A stretch of 64,000 nucleotides of DNA from Echinicola jeungdonensis (GCF_030409905.1 NZ_JAUFQT010000002.1:558001-622000), one strand, 5' to 3'; numbered from the stretch's first letter, positions 1 through 8,523 are shown. A program made the numbers and translations. The notes: a model not told the origin generated them from the letters alone.

Positions 1-264
1 TTGCAATTTTACTTTTGAACTTAGGTATTCAATTATAATGGTAGCAAGGATACCTACCAAGCCTGCTCCAATCACCATGGTCAGGCCATTTCTGTTTCCT
101 GATATCAGGAAAGCCATAACTATTCCAGGCAAAATCGCATGGGAGATAGCATCTCCGGTCATTGCCATTTTTCTCAACATGAGAAAAACGCCCAGCAGTC
201 CACAGGATATGGCGATCATGGAACCAGTTACAATGATAATAAATGCATTTGGGTCAAAACTCAT
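1..264 (-). CDS. Metal ABC transporter permease (partial, runs off left edge)
   Basis: Only the first 88 codons are inside the window. The ATG at 264 overlaps the stop of the preceding permease gene by 4 bases (ATGA), so the two are translationally coupled. The visible protein has two hydrophobic segments and the ABC-3 family signature GDAISHAILPGI at about residues 37-48, which is nearly identical to the same motif in the upstream permease. This fits the second membrane subunit of a Mn/Zn/Fe (Tro/Mnt/Znu-type) importer acting in the inner membrane with the ATPase and binding protein encoded just upstream. The rest of the gene lies outside the window, so nothing can be said about its C-terminus. 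Confidence 0.9.
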   Translation of the reverse strand, partial: MSFDPNAFIIIVTGSMIAISCGLLGVFLMLRKMAMTGDAISHAILPGIVMAFLISGNRNGLTMVIGAGLVGILATIIIEYLSSKVKLQ

Positions 265-1547
265 GATTTGTCTCTTGGTATGATGGAATGATGTGGATCT
301 GATTTGGGGAAGTTTAGCCTTTCGTCCAGCTTGGCTTCCAATTCAGGAGTGATGATATGCTCCATTTTTTCTGCGCTTTCATGTACATGGTCGGGAGCAA
401 TATTCATATATTCTGTCAGGTAAAGCTCCCACAAACGGTGCAGCCTTACGATCCTTTTTGCTTCTATTAATCCTTTTTCTGTAAGGTCTATAATGTATTC
501 ATTTTTAGTTACATATCCTTTTCCTTCTAATTCTTTGATTGAAGAATTGATACTGCTTTTTATCCCAGGGAAATGGTGCCGTAAAGTGTCAAGTGCAATG
601 CCTTCCATTCCTTTTTCCCGGGAATTATAAAGGGACTTTAGGATATGGTCCGTATGAATTTTCCTTTGGTATTTTCTTTTGGCCATCCACCGGGTCAGGA
701 CTCCTTTATTAAAGGAGAAGAAGAAGGATAAAAAGGCCAATAAAGAAAGCACAATCACCACCCAGGGGCCCGTAGGCATATGAGGCAGGATAAATGAAAT
801 GTATGCTCCGGTAATGCCAGAAAACAGGGCGAACCCAACCGCTATCATTAAAGTGCGGTCCAGGCGGTCTGTCCAAAATCGGGCTGCAGCTGCAGGAGTA
901 ATTAACAAGGCCGCCATCAATACCACCCCAATGGCTTGAATGCCTGTCACCACGGCCAATACCATCAAGGAATTGAAGAGAAACTCCAGGCTTTTGATGG
1001 GAAGGCCCACCGACTGTGCAAAAGATTTATTAAAAACCATTACCTGGAATTCTTTGTAGAAAAACAGGATAGTGGTGATAACGGCAAAGGCAAGAAGGCC
1101 ATACACCCAAAGATCTTCCTTGACAATGGAAATGGCATTTCCAAAGATAAAATGATCCAAGCCGGAAAGAGCCGCGTTTCCGGTTTGTTGTAATTGGGTC
1201 ATCATTACAATACCTATCCCAAAGAAAATAGATAGTACCGCGGCGATTACGGTGTCTTCTTTGAGTTTGGTGGTATTGGTAATCCAGGTAATAGCATAGG
1301 TTGAAATGGCGCCGGTGACAAATGCCCCCGAGACAATCCAATAAGGATTCTTTGTACCTGCAAACATAAAAGCAAGACAGACACCTGGAAGAACAGCATG
1401 AGATATGGCATCACCCACCAGGGCTTTTTTGTCCAGGAAGGTGAAGGTCCCTACCATGGCTGAACTGATGGATAATAGGCAAATGCCTGTTACCACCATC
1501 ATTACATTTGGATCCTGAAAGGAAAAGAAATAAATGAATTTATCCAT
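261..1547 (-). CDS. Metal ABC permease fused to a DtxR-like C-terminal domain
   Basis: Residues 1-285 form a multi-pass ABC-3 permease with the GDAISHAVLPGV motif at about 45-56. Residues about 295-428 are a second, soluble module: a winged-helix region followed by a metal-binding/dimerisation region with RLHRLWE (368-374), HVHESAEKMEH (387-397) and DPHH (417-420). The same residues occur in the free MntR-type regulator encoded at 3261-3923. Length is 428 residues against roughly 280 for a simple permease. The gene starts 1 base after the ATPase gene and overlaps the next permease by 4 bases. The C-terminal domain could sense intracellular metal and gate transport, or be a vestigial DNA-binding module. 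The permease call is secure; the role of the fusion is inference. Confidence 0.92.
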   Translation of the reverse strand: MDKFIYFFSFQDPNVMMVVTGICLLSISSAMVGTFTFLDKKALVGDAISHAVLPGVCLAFMFAGTKNPYWIVSGAFVTGAISTYAITWITNTTKLKEDTVIAAVLSIFFGIGIVMMTQLQQTGNAALSGLDHFIFGNAISIVKEDLWVYGLLAFAVITTILFFYKEFQVMVFNKSFAQSVGLPIKSLEFLFNSLMVLAVVTGIQAIGVVLMAALLITPAAAARFWTDRLDRTLMIAVGFALFSGITGAYISFILPHMPTGPWVVIVLSLLAFLSFFFSFNKGVLTRWMAKRKYQRKIHTDHILKSLYNSREKGMEGIALDTLRHHFPGIKSSINSSIKELEGKGYVTKNEYIIDLTEKGLIEAKRIVRLHRLWELYLTEYMNIAPDHVHESAEKMEHIITPELEAKLDERLNFPKSDPHHSIIPRDKS

Positions 1548-1548
1548 A

Positions 1549-2337
1549 TCAACTCTTTAAAGGGTTGAAACTGCTTTTCTTGATCAATTCGCCCACATCG
1601 GTTAACATGGAAAGTTTTCCTCCATAAGTTTTGGTCAATAATTCCTCTGTGAGAACTTGATTGGTAGGTCCAGAGGCAATCAGGTGCATATTGAGCATGA
1701 TCAGCCAATCGAAGTATTTTCCTGCGGAGTAAATATCATGGTGAACCACAATTACTGTTTTTCCTTCTTGAGTCATTTCCTGGAATAATTGCACTAAAGC
1801 TTTTTCGGTACTCATGTCCACACCGGCAAATGGCTCATCCATAAAATAAATGTCTGCTTGCTGTGCCAATGCCCGGGCAATAAAAACCCTTTGCTGTTGG
1901 CCGCCGGAAAGTTCGCTGATCTGCCTGTTGGCAAATGCCTTCATGTTAACTTTTTCCAAACAATCAAGTGCCAGGATTTTTTCTTTTTTCCCTGGTCTTT
2001 TGAACAAGCCCAGCTTGTGGTAGGTCCCCATCATTACGATGTCCAGAGCTGAGGCGGGGAAATCCCAATCTACAGATTCTCTTTGGGGAACATAGCTGAT
2101 CCTTTTTCGAACCTGATTTAAACCTTGGTCAAATATTTTAACGAAACCGCTATTGGCTTTGACCAGTCCCATAATGGCTTTGATCAGGGTGGACTTACCT
2201 GCACCATTGGGGCCCAGGATTCCTATGAGGGCTCCTTCTGGCAGGGTCAAGTCGATGTTCCACAAAACAGGATTTTGACCATAACTTACAATCAGGTCGT
2301 GGACTTCTACTACCGGTTTTTTGATATGTTCAATCAT
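1549..2337 (-). CDS. Metal ABC transporter ATP-binding protein
   Basis: A 262-residue single ABC ATPase. Walker A GPNGAGKST is at 42-50, the signature LSGGQQQR at 143-150, Walker B with IYFMDEP at 163-169, and the switch histidine follows in VVHHD. It is of the TroB/MntB/ZnuC type and energises import of Mn, Zn or Fe from the cytoplasmic face of the membrane. The start overlaps the binding-protein stop by 4 bases and the stop is 1 base before the permease start, so the whole set is one tightly packed operon under the regulator gene at its head. The metal cannot be told from the ATPase alone. Confidence 0.95.
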   Translation of the reverse strand: MIEHIKKPVVEVHDLIVSYGQNPVLWNIDLTLPEGALIGILGPNGAGKSTLIKAIMGLVKANSGFVKIFDQGLNQVRKRISYVPQRESVDWDFPASALDIVMMGTYHKLGLFKRPGKKEKILALDCLEKVNMKAFANRQISELSGGQQQRVFIARALAQQADIYFMDEPFAGVDMSTEKALVQLFQEMTQEGKTVIVVHHDIYSAGKYFDWLIMLNMHLIASGPTNQVLTEELLTKTYGGKLSMLTDVGELIKKSSFNPLKS

Positions 2338-3257
2338 TTTTCTCTCAAATTATTAACAATGGAATTTACATTGGTGCGGACCATGCCCAGATAGGTTCCG
2401 GCCTCACCATCTGGTTCACCAAGACTATCTGTAAATAAAGGTCCTGCAATTTTAACCTGATGTCCTTTTCTTCTGCAGCCTGCTTCAACCGCTTCTATGG
2501 CTTTTGGAGATATGGACTGTTCTATAAATATGGCTTTGATGTCCTTTTCAATAATAAAGTTGACAAGGTTGGAAACATCATTAAGGCCTGGTTCACTTAG
2601 GGTGGACAAACCTTGAAGTCCTCTAACTTCTATTTGGTAAGCTTTGCCAAAATAGGAAAAAGCATCATGGGCCGTGATCAGCACCTGTCCTTGGGCGGTG
2701 ATTTTGTTGACTTCATTTTTGATGTACTGGTCAAGGGATTCCAGTTCTTTTTTATAAGCCTCCCAATTGGCTTCCACATAAGATTTCCATTCCGGCTTTT
2801 TCTTTATGATTTCCCGAACCAATTTTTCCATGGCTATTTTCCATAAATTAACATCAAACCAAATATGTGGATCCACGGTGTTGGTATAATCCGGGCTCGA
2901 GATTAAAAGGTTGGAAGGGAGGTGTTCTCCAACATTGATGACCGGATGGGTTCGGGAAAATTTGTGCAATACCTCATTCATTTTTCCTTCCAAATGAAGC
3001 CCATGGTAAATGACCAGGTCTGCATCAAAAAGCAAGTCCAGGTCTTTGTGGGAGGCTTTATATAAATGGGGGTCTACACCCACAGCCATAATAGGGGTTA
3101 CCTCTGCACTGTCCCTCACCAATGCTTTCACCGCATCTGCCATGATATTGGTGGTTGCTGTAATGCGGAATTTGCCATTATCAACTTCATCATCAAATCT
3201 ACAAGCCCCGGCCAAAAGCAATAGGCATGGAATAAAAAGGGTGAATATGCGTTTCAT
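2334..3257 (-). CDS. Metal ABC transporter substrate-binding lipoprotein (ZnuA/TroA/MntA family)
   Basis: A 307-residue protein starting with a lipoprotein signal whose lipobox is LLAGAC (Cys19), so it is probably a lipid-anchored periplasmic binding protein. Cluster A-I (PF01297) features are visible: DPHLYKASHKDL, TVDPHIWFD, an AHDAFSYFG segment, and an acidic ligand region FIEQSISPKA near the C-terminus. These supply the His/Glu/Asp ligands for Mn, Zn or Fe. A long His-rich loop typical of dedicated zinc ZnuA proteins is absent, which together with the MntR-like neighbour slightly favours manganese or iron. The start lies 3 bases after the regulator stop, indicating co-transcription. Confidence 0.92.
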   Translation of the reverse strand: MKRIFTLFIPCLLLLAGACRFDDEVDNGKFRITATTNIMADAVKALVRDSAEVTPIMAVGVDPHLYKASHKDLDLLFDADLVIYHGLHLEGKMNEVLHKFSRTHPVINVGEHLPSNLLISSPDYTNTVDPHIWFDVNLWKIAMEKLVREIIKKKPEWKSYVEANWEAYKKELESLDQYIKNEVNKITAQGQVLITAHDAFSYFGKAYQIEVRGLQGLSTLSEPGLNDVSNLVNFIIEKDIKAIFIEQSISPKAIEAVEAGCRRKGHQVKIAGPLFTDSLGEPDGEAGTYLGMVRTNVNSIVNNLREK

Positions 3258-3260
3258 ATA

Positions 3261-3923
3261 TTATTGTATAATCAGAATATTGGCTGCTACATCTTTGGAC
3301 ATAAATAGGGTTTTTCTATTGTCCACCAGAATTTCCAGTGAGCCATCAAATTCAACTTTGTCCAATACTTTTATCCTTGCACCGATATAGGCTCCTACTT
3401 TATCCAAGTATCTCAGGAAGGCTGCACTGCTGTCTTTGACCGCCACAATTTGTCCGGCATCATCTACCAAAAGCTCATTGAGAGGAAGTCTTGGCCGGGC
3501 TTTTACATCCCCAAATTCATCCGGAATAGGATCACCATGGGGATCGTATTTTGGATTGCCAAGGAAGTCATCAAGCCTTTGGATCAAAATAGGGGACTTG
3601 ACATGCTCCAGTTCCTCTGCCACCTCATGAACTTCGTCCCAGTTGAACTTTAGTTTCTCAACTAAAAACACTTCCCAAAGTCGATGTTTCCTGATGATTT
3701 GAAGGGCCGATTTTTTGCCTTCATCCGTCATTTGGACCCCGTAATATTTTCTGTAATCAATCACCTGTTTTTCTGATAACCTCCGGAGCATATCACTGAC
3801 CGAAGCAGGTTTGGTCTTCAGCTCCTTTGAAATGTCATTAGTGGAAACACTCTTTTTTCCCTCATCAGAAAGGTGGTAAATGGCTTTAAGGTAATTCTCC
3901 TCGGCGTAGGTTAATGTCGGCAT
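3261..3923 (-). CDS. mntR: DtxR/MntR-family metal-dependent transcriptional regulator
   Basis: The ATG at 3923 gives a 220-residue protein beginning MPTLTYAEENYLKAIYHL, the usual family start; in-frame ATGs at 3938 and 3950 would add a poorly conserved extension. The order is a winged helix (residues 1-65), a dimerisation and metal-binding region (RKHRLWEVF, EVHEVAEELEHV, DPHGDPIP), then a FeoA/SH3-like C-terminal domain. It would repress the metal-uptake operon it leads when the metal is replete. Upstream, a TATATTTG -7 element and a TTTAG-N6-CTAAA palindrome overlap, which fits autorepression. Whether the effector is Mn or Fe is not decidable from sequence. Confidence 0.9.
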   Translation of the reverse strand: MPTLTYAEENYLKAIYHLSDEGKKSVSTNDISKELKTKPASVSDMLRRLSEKQVIDYRKYYGVQMTDEGKKSALQIIRKHRLWEVFLVEKLKFNWDEVHEVAEELEHVKSPILIQRLDDFLGNPKYDPHGDPIPDEFGDVKARPRLPLNELLVDDAGQIVAVKDSSAAFLRYLDKVGAYIGARIKVLDKVEFDGSLEILVDNRKTLFMSKDVAANILIIQ

Positions 3924-3947
3924 TTTGTTCAAAATCATTAGACAGGG

Positions 3948-3955
3948 CAAATATA
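3948..3955 (-). promoter_or_regulatory. Bacteroidota -7 promoter element of the metal-uptake operon
   Basis: On the minus strand the sequence is TATATTTG, a perfect match to the Bacteroidota TAnnTTTG -7 consensus, 24 bases upstream of the chosen mntR start. No convincing -33 TTTG box at the normal spacing was seen. The first DtxR-like palindrome begins 5 bases further upstream, inside the presumed core promoter. Confidence 0.55.
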
Positions 3956-3959
3956 GTGA

Positions 3960-3975
3960 TTTAGGTTGTGCTAAA
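3960..3975. promoter_or_regulatory. Candidate MntR/DtxR operator 1
   Basis: Inverted repeat TTTAG-N6-CTAAA. The core TTAGGTTGTGCTAA resembles the DtxR/IdeR-type consensus TTAGGTTAGGCTAACC in its left half and centre. It sits directly against the -7 element, where a bound repressor would block RNA polymerase. Confidence 0.5.
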
Positions 3976-4036
3976 AAAATATTTTGGACAAAGCTAAAAC
4001 AGCTGTTGATAACTCATTTTTATTTGTTGATTCGGG

Positions 4037-4075
4037 TTTAGTGTTGGCTAAAAATAAATTTAGATTTAAACTAAA
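4037..4075. promoter_or_regulatory. Candidate MntR/DtxR operators 2 and 3
   Basis: Two further copies of the arms found in operator 1: TTTAG-N6-CTAAA at 4037-4052 and TTTAG-N7-CTAAA at 4059-4075, 22 bases apart start to start (about two helical turns). They could be auxiliary upstream sites for cooperative binding, or serve an unseen upstream promoter. Confidence 0.4.
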
Positions 4076-4352
4076 AATATTATAAATAGCTATACAACAA
4101 TGGTTTATACGTTTTTAAAATGTTGCTTGGAAGATTTTTGAAGAAAGGTAAACGAGTTTCCAAAAGGGTAAAATGGGTTTCCTGATGGGGATAAGAGTGG
4201 ATAACTTTTTGGGCCTGTGGAAGGAATTGTTGTTTTAAGCAATGTGGTAAAAGGGTCCAGGGGGCTGGGGAGTTGGGAGGATCGGGGGGTAGTGGGGCCT
4301 AGTTTCTAACTACGACCCTTTACTTTATTATTTATATCAAGCTTCCAAAATT
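4076..4352. other. Non-coding gap with a G-rich tract
   Basis: No open reading frame is credible here. The left part is AT-rich. At 4260-4297 the plus strand carries five runs of three or more G separated by 2-6 bases, a canonical G-quadruplex-forming pattern that stands out in this AT-rich genome. It lies downstream of the glycosyltransferase stop, which is on the opposite strand. Confidence 0.6.
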
Positions 4353-5489
4353 TCACTTTTCAATTCTGACCAATCCATCTACTACCTGGATCAGCTTTTC
4401 TTCCTCGGATGCCCAGGTGACTTCTTTACCAGGTAAGTGGGTATAAAGTGGCTGGTTAATTAAGCGGTCCAGGTCATTTTTTGCATTTTTTGGATTGGAA
4501 AAATCAATCCCTATTCCGGCTTTGTACCGGTCCAAAAGCTTTTCCCACCTAGGATTTTTTGTGGTTAAAACAGGGATGTTTAATGCCAGTGCTTCATAAA
4601 GCTTGGTGGGAATTTTGGGCATGATGGCCGGGGATTGAAGATAAGGTAACAATAGGATATCCGCATTTAAAAGCTGTTTCTTAATATCAGGATAGGGAAC
4701 AGGTCTTTGGGCCAACCGGAGGTGTATTTGATTATGGTTTTGCCCCAGTTTTTCTAGTTCGTTTTTAAAGTCCTTTAAAGGCACATGACCAATTACATGG
4801 AGTTGATAAGAAGGATTTTCTTTGGCAAGTTCCTTAAACCAATAAAAGGCATTTTCAATCCCATAGGCTGGGGTAAGGGTGCCTGAAATCAAAAATTGAA
4901 GACTTTCCTTTCTGGCCAAAGATATGGGGGCAGATTGGACTGGTTTTCCCTGATATTTATTTTCTAATAATGTCCAGTTTTTGATTTGAGGAAACTCCTT
5001 TATATAACATTCCTCGGCAAAAAAATAATGGTCCACATAGGGTTGGGAGGATTTTTCCATAATTTGTATCCCTTTTACCACCAATCGTCGGAATAAAATG
5101 GGCAAAGTTTGGTGAAAATTTACATTTTTACTGTAATTTTCCTGTAAATCATAGATCAGTTTATTACCGAACAATACTTTGGCTAGGATGGAGGGCCAAA
5201 GGAGTTCATAAGTAGTAACGATGACCAAGTCCGGTTTGTAATTTTTAAGTTTTAGAAAAAATATAAATGGGGCAAGTAATCTGAGAGGATGTAAACGATG
5301 CCGGCCAAAAATTGCAGTAAATTCAATATTTGACAGCTTGGGAGGATTTTTTCTTAAAAATCCTATGATGTTAATTTGGTATTTATTTGTTTCACGAAGT
5401 GAAATCGCCAGCTTGTAAAAAGCCCTGGTGTCAGTGACAGGTTTGAGTACGGAAGCAATGACGACTTTAGCCTTTTTCATATCGATCAA
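4353..5489 (-). CDS. Glycosyltransferase family 4-like protein
   Basis: A 378-residue protein with the two-Rossmann-fold layout of GT-B enzymes. The N-terminal half (VVIASVLKPVTDTRAFYKLA) resembles GT4-like acceptor domains, and the C-terminal half has a donor-binding segment with PTKLYEALALNIPVL at about 316-330, the usual nucleotide-sugar motif region. No signal peptide; a hydrophobic stretch near residue 75 may associate with the membrane. It is a lone gene, transcribed away from dapD, so its glycan product cannot be inferred. The start could also be the ATG at 5480 (3 codons in), which gives the more usual MKKAKVVIA beginning. Confidence 0.75.
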   Translation of the reverse strand: MIDMKKAKVVIASVLKPVTDTRAFYKLAISLRETNKYQINIIGFLRKNPPKLSNIEFTAIFGRHRLHPLRLLAPFIFFLKLKNYKPDLVIVTTYELLWPSILAKVLFGNKLIYDLQENYSKNVNFHQTLPILFRRLVVKGIQIMEKSSQPYVDHYFFAEECYIKEFPQIKNWTLLENKYQGKPVQSAPISLARKESLQFLISGTLTPAYGIENAFYWFKELAKENPSYQLHVIGHVPLKDFKNELEKLGQNHNQIHLRLAQRPVPYPDIKKQLLNADILLLPYLQSPAIMPKIPTKLYEALALNIPVLTTKNPRWEKLLDRYKAGIGIDFSNPKNAKNDLDRLINQPLYTHLPGKEVTWASEEEKLIQVVDGLVRIEK

Positions 5490-5516
5490 CTAACAGAGCG
5501 AATCTAATATAATTTT

Positions 5517-6332
5517 ATGGAATTACAGACTATCATTGAAAATGCCTGGGAAAACCGGGAGTTGTTAAAAGAAAAAGAAGTTCAAATAGCGGTAAAAACC
5601 GTAATAGATGACTTGGACTTGGGAAAAATCCGGGTTGCTGAACCTTTGGACAATGGAAAATGGAAGGTGAATGATTGGGTGAAAAAGGCGGTAATTCTTT
5701 ATTTCCCTATCCAAAAAATGAGAACCATTGAGGTTGGACCTTTTGAATTCCATGATAAAATGGCCCTTAAAAATAACTATGCCAAGCATGGTGTAAGGGT
5801 AGTCCCTCATGCTGTGGCAAGATATGGCGCGTATCTTGCTAGGGGTGTAGTGATGATGCCTTCTTATGTCAACATTGGGGCATATGTGGATGGAGGATCT
5901 ATGGTGGATACCTGGGCAACTGTAGGCTCCTGCGCCCAAATCGGCAAAGATGTTCACTTGAGTGGTGGTGTTGGAATCGGAGGGGTTTTGGAACCTGTAC
6001 AGGCCGCTCCAGTGATCATCGAAGACGGGGCCTTTATCGGTTCCAGAGCCATCATCGTAGAAGGTGTACGTGTAGGTAAAGAAGCCGTAATCGGGGCTGG
6101 AGTCACCTTGACAGCAAGCTCCAAAATTATCGATGTTACCGGTGACGAACCAAAAGAATTTAAAGGTTATGTTCCGGAAAGATCGGTAGTAATCCCTGGT
6201 TCCATCACCAAAAAATTTGCAGCCGGAGAATTCCAGGTTCCATGTGCCCTGATCATCGGACAAAGAAAGGCATCGACAGATCGCAAAACTTCATTGAATG
6301 AAGCTTTGAGAGAAAATAATGTTGCCGTATAA
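5517..6332 (+). CDS. dapD: 2,3,4,5-tetrahydropyridine-2,6-dicarboxylate N-succinyltransferase
   Basis: A 271-residue cytoplasmic enzyme of lysine and diaminopimelate synthesis. It transfers succinyl from succinyl-CoA to tetrahydrodipicolinate. The length matches the DapD family. The N-terminal helical domain is followed by hexapeptide repeats of a left-handed beta-helix from about residue 105 (GVVMMPSYVNIGAYVDGG, IEDGAFIGSRAIIVEGV), and the C-terminal segment RSVVIPGSITKKF is typical. The stop overlaps the possible GTG/ATG region of the next gene, so a two-gene transcript with the TPR lipoprotein is plausible. Confidence 0.97.
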   Translation: MELQTIIENAWENRELLKEKEVQIAVKTVIDDLDLGKIRVAEPLDNGKWKVNDWVKKAVILYFPIQKMRTIEVGPFEFHDKMALKNNYAKHGVRVVPHAVARYGAYLARGVVMMPSYVNIGAYVDGGSMVDTWATVGSCAQIGKDVHLSGGVGIGGVLEPVQAAPVIIEDGAFIGSRAIIVEGVRVGKEAVIGAGVTLTASSKIIDVTGDEPKEFKGYVPERSVVIPGSITKKFAAGEFQVPCALIIGQRKASTDRKTSLNEALRENNVAV

Positions 6333-6342
6333 ATACAATGAA

Positions 6343-6945
6343 ATGCTTATTAAACAATCAATTTTAGGGTTGTTATTGTCAGCAGCCCTTTTGTGGGGAT
6401 GTGGAAAGTCGGGAAATTCTGCTGGGGATACTTTGTATGCAGAAGGGAATTACCAGCAGGCTGTGGAAGCTTACAGCGAACAACTTAAAAATTATCCTAA
6501 AAATGAGGAAGTCCTTTACAGGCGTGGAAGGGCCTATGAGGAACTGGGTAATCTGGAAGAAGCCATAGCTGATTTTGAAGCTGCTGTGAAGTTGGATAGC
6601 AAAAATACCAAATTCCTTTTAGGGCTTTCCAATTTGTACCAAAAGCAAGGAAAGCACGAGAGGGCTTTACTATTTGCAGATAGGGCTGTGGAAGTTCCAG
6701 GAGCTCCAGCAACGGCCTATTTTATGCGGGCCAGGGCTTTGCACCAAATAGGAAGTACTAATGAGGCCCTTAAGGAATATAATAATACCATTAAAATGGA
6801 TCAGAATTATGGACAAGCCTTTTATTATAGGGGAGTATTGAAATATGCTACTAAAGATAGGAGAGGTGCTTGTGTAGATTTAAAACAGGCGGAAACTTTG
6901 GGGTATAATCCAGCCACAAAGGCAATTGAGAAATATTGTCAATAA
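6343..6945 (+). CDS. TPR-repeat lipoprotein
   Basis: The ATG at 6343 gives a 200-residue protein with a lipoprotein signal (hydrophobic LLLSAALLWGC, Cys about 20), whereas the earlier in-frame ATG at 6319 would put charged residues before it. After the lipobox there are at least four tetratricopeptide repeats (for example the DTLYAEGNYQQAVEAY, EELGNLEEAIADFEAAVKL and AYFMRARALHQIGS regions), giving a protein-interaction solenoid at the envelope. It follows dapD by 10 bases. The partner is unknown. A bidirectional terminator follows the stop. Confidence 0.8.
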   Translation: MLIKQSILGLLLSAALLWGCGKSGNSAGDTLYAEGNYQQAVEAYSEQLKNYPKNEEVLYRRGRAYEELGNLEEAIADFEAAVKLDSKNTKFLLGLSNLYQKQGKHERALLFADRAVEVPGAPATAYFMRARALHQIGSTNEALKEYNNTIKMDQNYGQAFYYRGVLKYATKDRRGACVDLKQAETLGYNPATKAIEKYCQ

Positions 6946-6964
6946 GAATTGGATTGAAAAAATT

Positions 6965-6996
6965 AAAAATCCCGGTCAAAATTGGCCGGGATTTTT
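6965..6996. terminator. Bidirectional rho-independent terminator
   Basis: Perfect 11-bp inverted repeat AAAAATCCCGG/CCGGGATTTTT with a 10-base loop and T-runs on both strands. It lies between the convergent TPR lipoprotein and the zinc-finger protein and can serve both. Confidence 0.9.
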
Positions 6997-7725
6997 TTAT
7001 GGCTGGTGTTTGCATAGGATATCCGTAGGAATCTTGCCCGTCCCAAGGCAGCTTTGACAGGGACGGGTTTCTACGAGACTTCCTTTACACTCAGGACAGA
7101 TTAATCTGCCTTTTCCATTACAATTACGACATTCAAAATATTCGGTAATGTTGAAAATATTTTTCTTTGTAATCAAGCCAGTCCCTACACAATGGCTGCA
7201 ACCGATAATGCCTTTTCCCTTACAAAGTGAGCAGGAGGATTCAATTTTTTTCTCCCCCTTACAATTGGAGCAAGTTTGGTATTGGTAGCCATGCTCATTA
7301 CAAAGTGAACAATTTTTTATTGCCTCTAGTGGACTTTCCAATTGGGCTTCTAAAGTTTTGGCCATTTTATACTGTTGAGCCCCTTCACCATTAATTTCAA
7401 GATATTTTTTAAGGAATTTGGAGCTGTTATCATATTGCTTTAATTCAAATAAAGTCTTGGCAAAAAAGTATGGCATTTCAGTAGGAATGGGAACCCCACT
7501 TTCAATAATTTGTCGGAAATAATAATTAGCTTTTTCGAATTCCTCAGCTTGCATTTGAGCTTTGGCCTGCTGCAATAAATGGGAAGTGTTTCCCAAATGG
7601 GGCTTAACTTGAGCTTGTGTTTCAGCAGGCAAAACCAGGAAAATAAGAAATAATGGAAAAAGATATTTTGTAAAATTTATTAATCTTTTTTTGCAGATCA
7701 ATATGCAGGTTAACATTGAGATCAT
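6997..7725 (-). CDS. Secreted TPR protein with DnaJ-type CxxCxGxG zinc fingers
   Basis: A 242-residue protein with an N-terminal hydrophobic signal segment ending in ETQAQ, so probably exported. Residues about 45-125 look like tetratricopeptide helices (LLQQAKAQMQAEEFEKANYYF). Residues about 135-238 hold a run of CxxC pairs (CSLCNEHGY, CSNCKGEK, CSLCKGKG, CSHCVGTG, CRNCNGKG, CPECKGS, CQSCLGTG), like the DnaJ cysteine-rich domain but duplicated and without a J-domain. The start may be the ATG 3 codons in. It may bind metal or unfolded proteins in the periplasm; this is inference. Confidence 0.75.
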   Translation of the reverse strand: MISMLTCILICKKRLINFTKYLFPLFLIFLVLPAETQAQVKPHLGNTSHLLQQAKAQMQAEEFEKANYYFRQIIESGVPIPTEMPYFFAKTLFELKQYDNSSKFLKKYLEINGEGAQQYKMAKTLEAQLESPLEAIKNCSLCNEHGYQYQTCSNCKGEKKIESSCSLCKGKGIIGCSHCVGTGLITKKNIFNITEYFECRNCNGKGRLICPECKGSLVETRPCQSCLGTGKIPTDILCKHQP

Positions 7726-8523
7726 AAATCGAACTGAATAAGCGAAATTTTTGAATCATAAAGAACTTAAATTACCTGCATAAGTCCTTAATTTTTCAAA
7801 AATTTTTAAGGATTATTAACGAAAAATACGGAAGAATAATAGTAGGGCTATTGAATTACCTCTGGCAAGGACTTTTCATTAAAATTAATTAATGGGCCAA
7901 AAAAGGAACCCAACCTTAAAATGTAGAAGGAGGGAAGTTTAGTTCATATTATTAATTGTCCTATTTCAGGAGAATTAGCTCAGTAATTTTTTTGAATGGG
8001 TAAGGAAGATAAATGTCAAATAATAATTGGTAATTCAATGAAAGGGTAATTTCCTAAAAGATTTTACTCATAATATTTATTTATTAATAAATTAATATGC
8101 ATTTTAACATTAAGTCTTAGAAGGTTTCGTATAATCCTGGTTACCAATGGGAACCATCTTTGATTATTGGAAAATGGTAGTAGGGATTGCCCATTTGAAC
8201 AATCTCTATTTTTAGCTTTAGAAAGCTTTTGGGAAGTAATTTCAATAAGAGGTAACACTGCATTTCTATTTAGTCACTCATCCTATTTGGGACAATAAAG
8301 TAGATTTTTTTTATTCCAAATAGTTTCCGGAATTTTGGATTTATAAGTAATTACCCAATAGTACCTTGACAAGGCAAATTGAATGTGCTGTTTTTAGGCC
8401 TTTAAAGGAAAAGAATTCCATTTTCTTTTAAAGCGTGAAAAATCTGAAAAACCTTAATAAGTTGTTTTATTGGAAAAAATTTATTCTACAATTTTACTTT
8501 TTATAATTCCTAATTAAAAAAGT
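7726..8523. other. 800-bp AT-rich intergenic region
   Basis: No convincing gene. The only sizeable open frame (8064-8258, minus) is low-complexity and has no recognisable domain. I see no tRNA, repeat or strong hairpin. It may carry promoters for the divergent genes on either side, but no clear TAnnTTTG/TTTG pair stands out. Confidence 0.5.

Noticed and set aside
8064..8258. A 64-codon minus-strand frame in the long gap before the flavoprotein
   Set aside because: No domain, AT-rich and repetitive in composition; not convincing as a gene.
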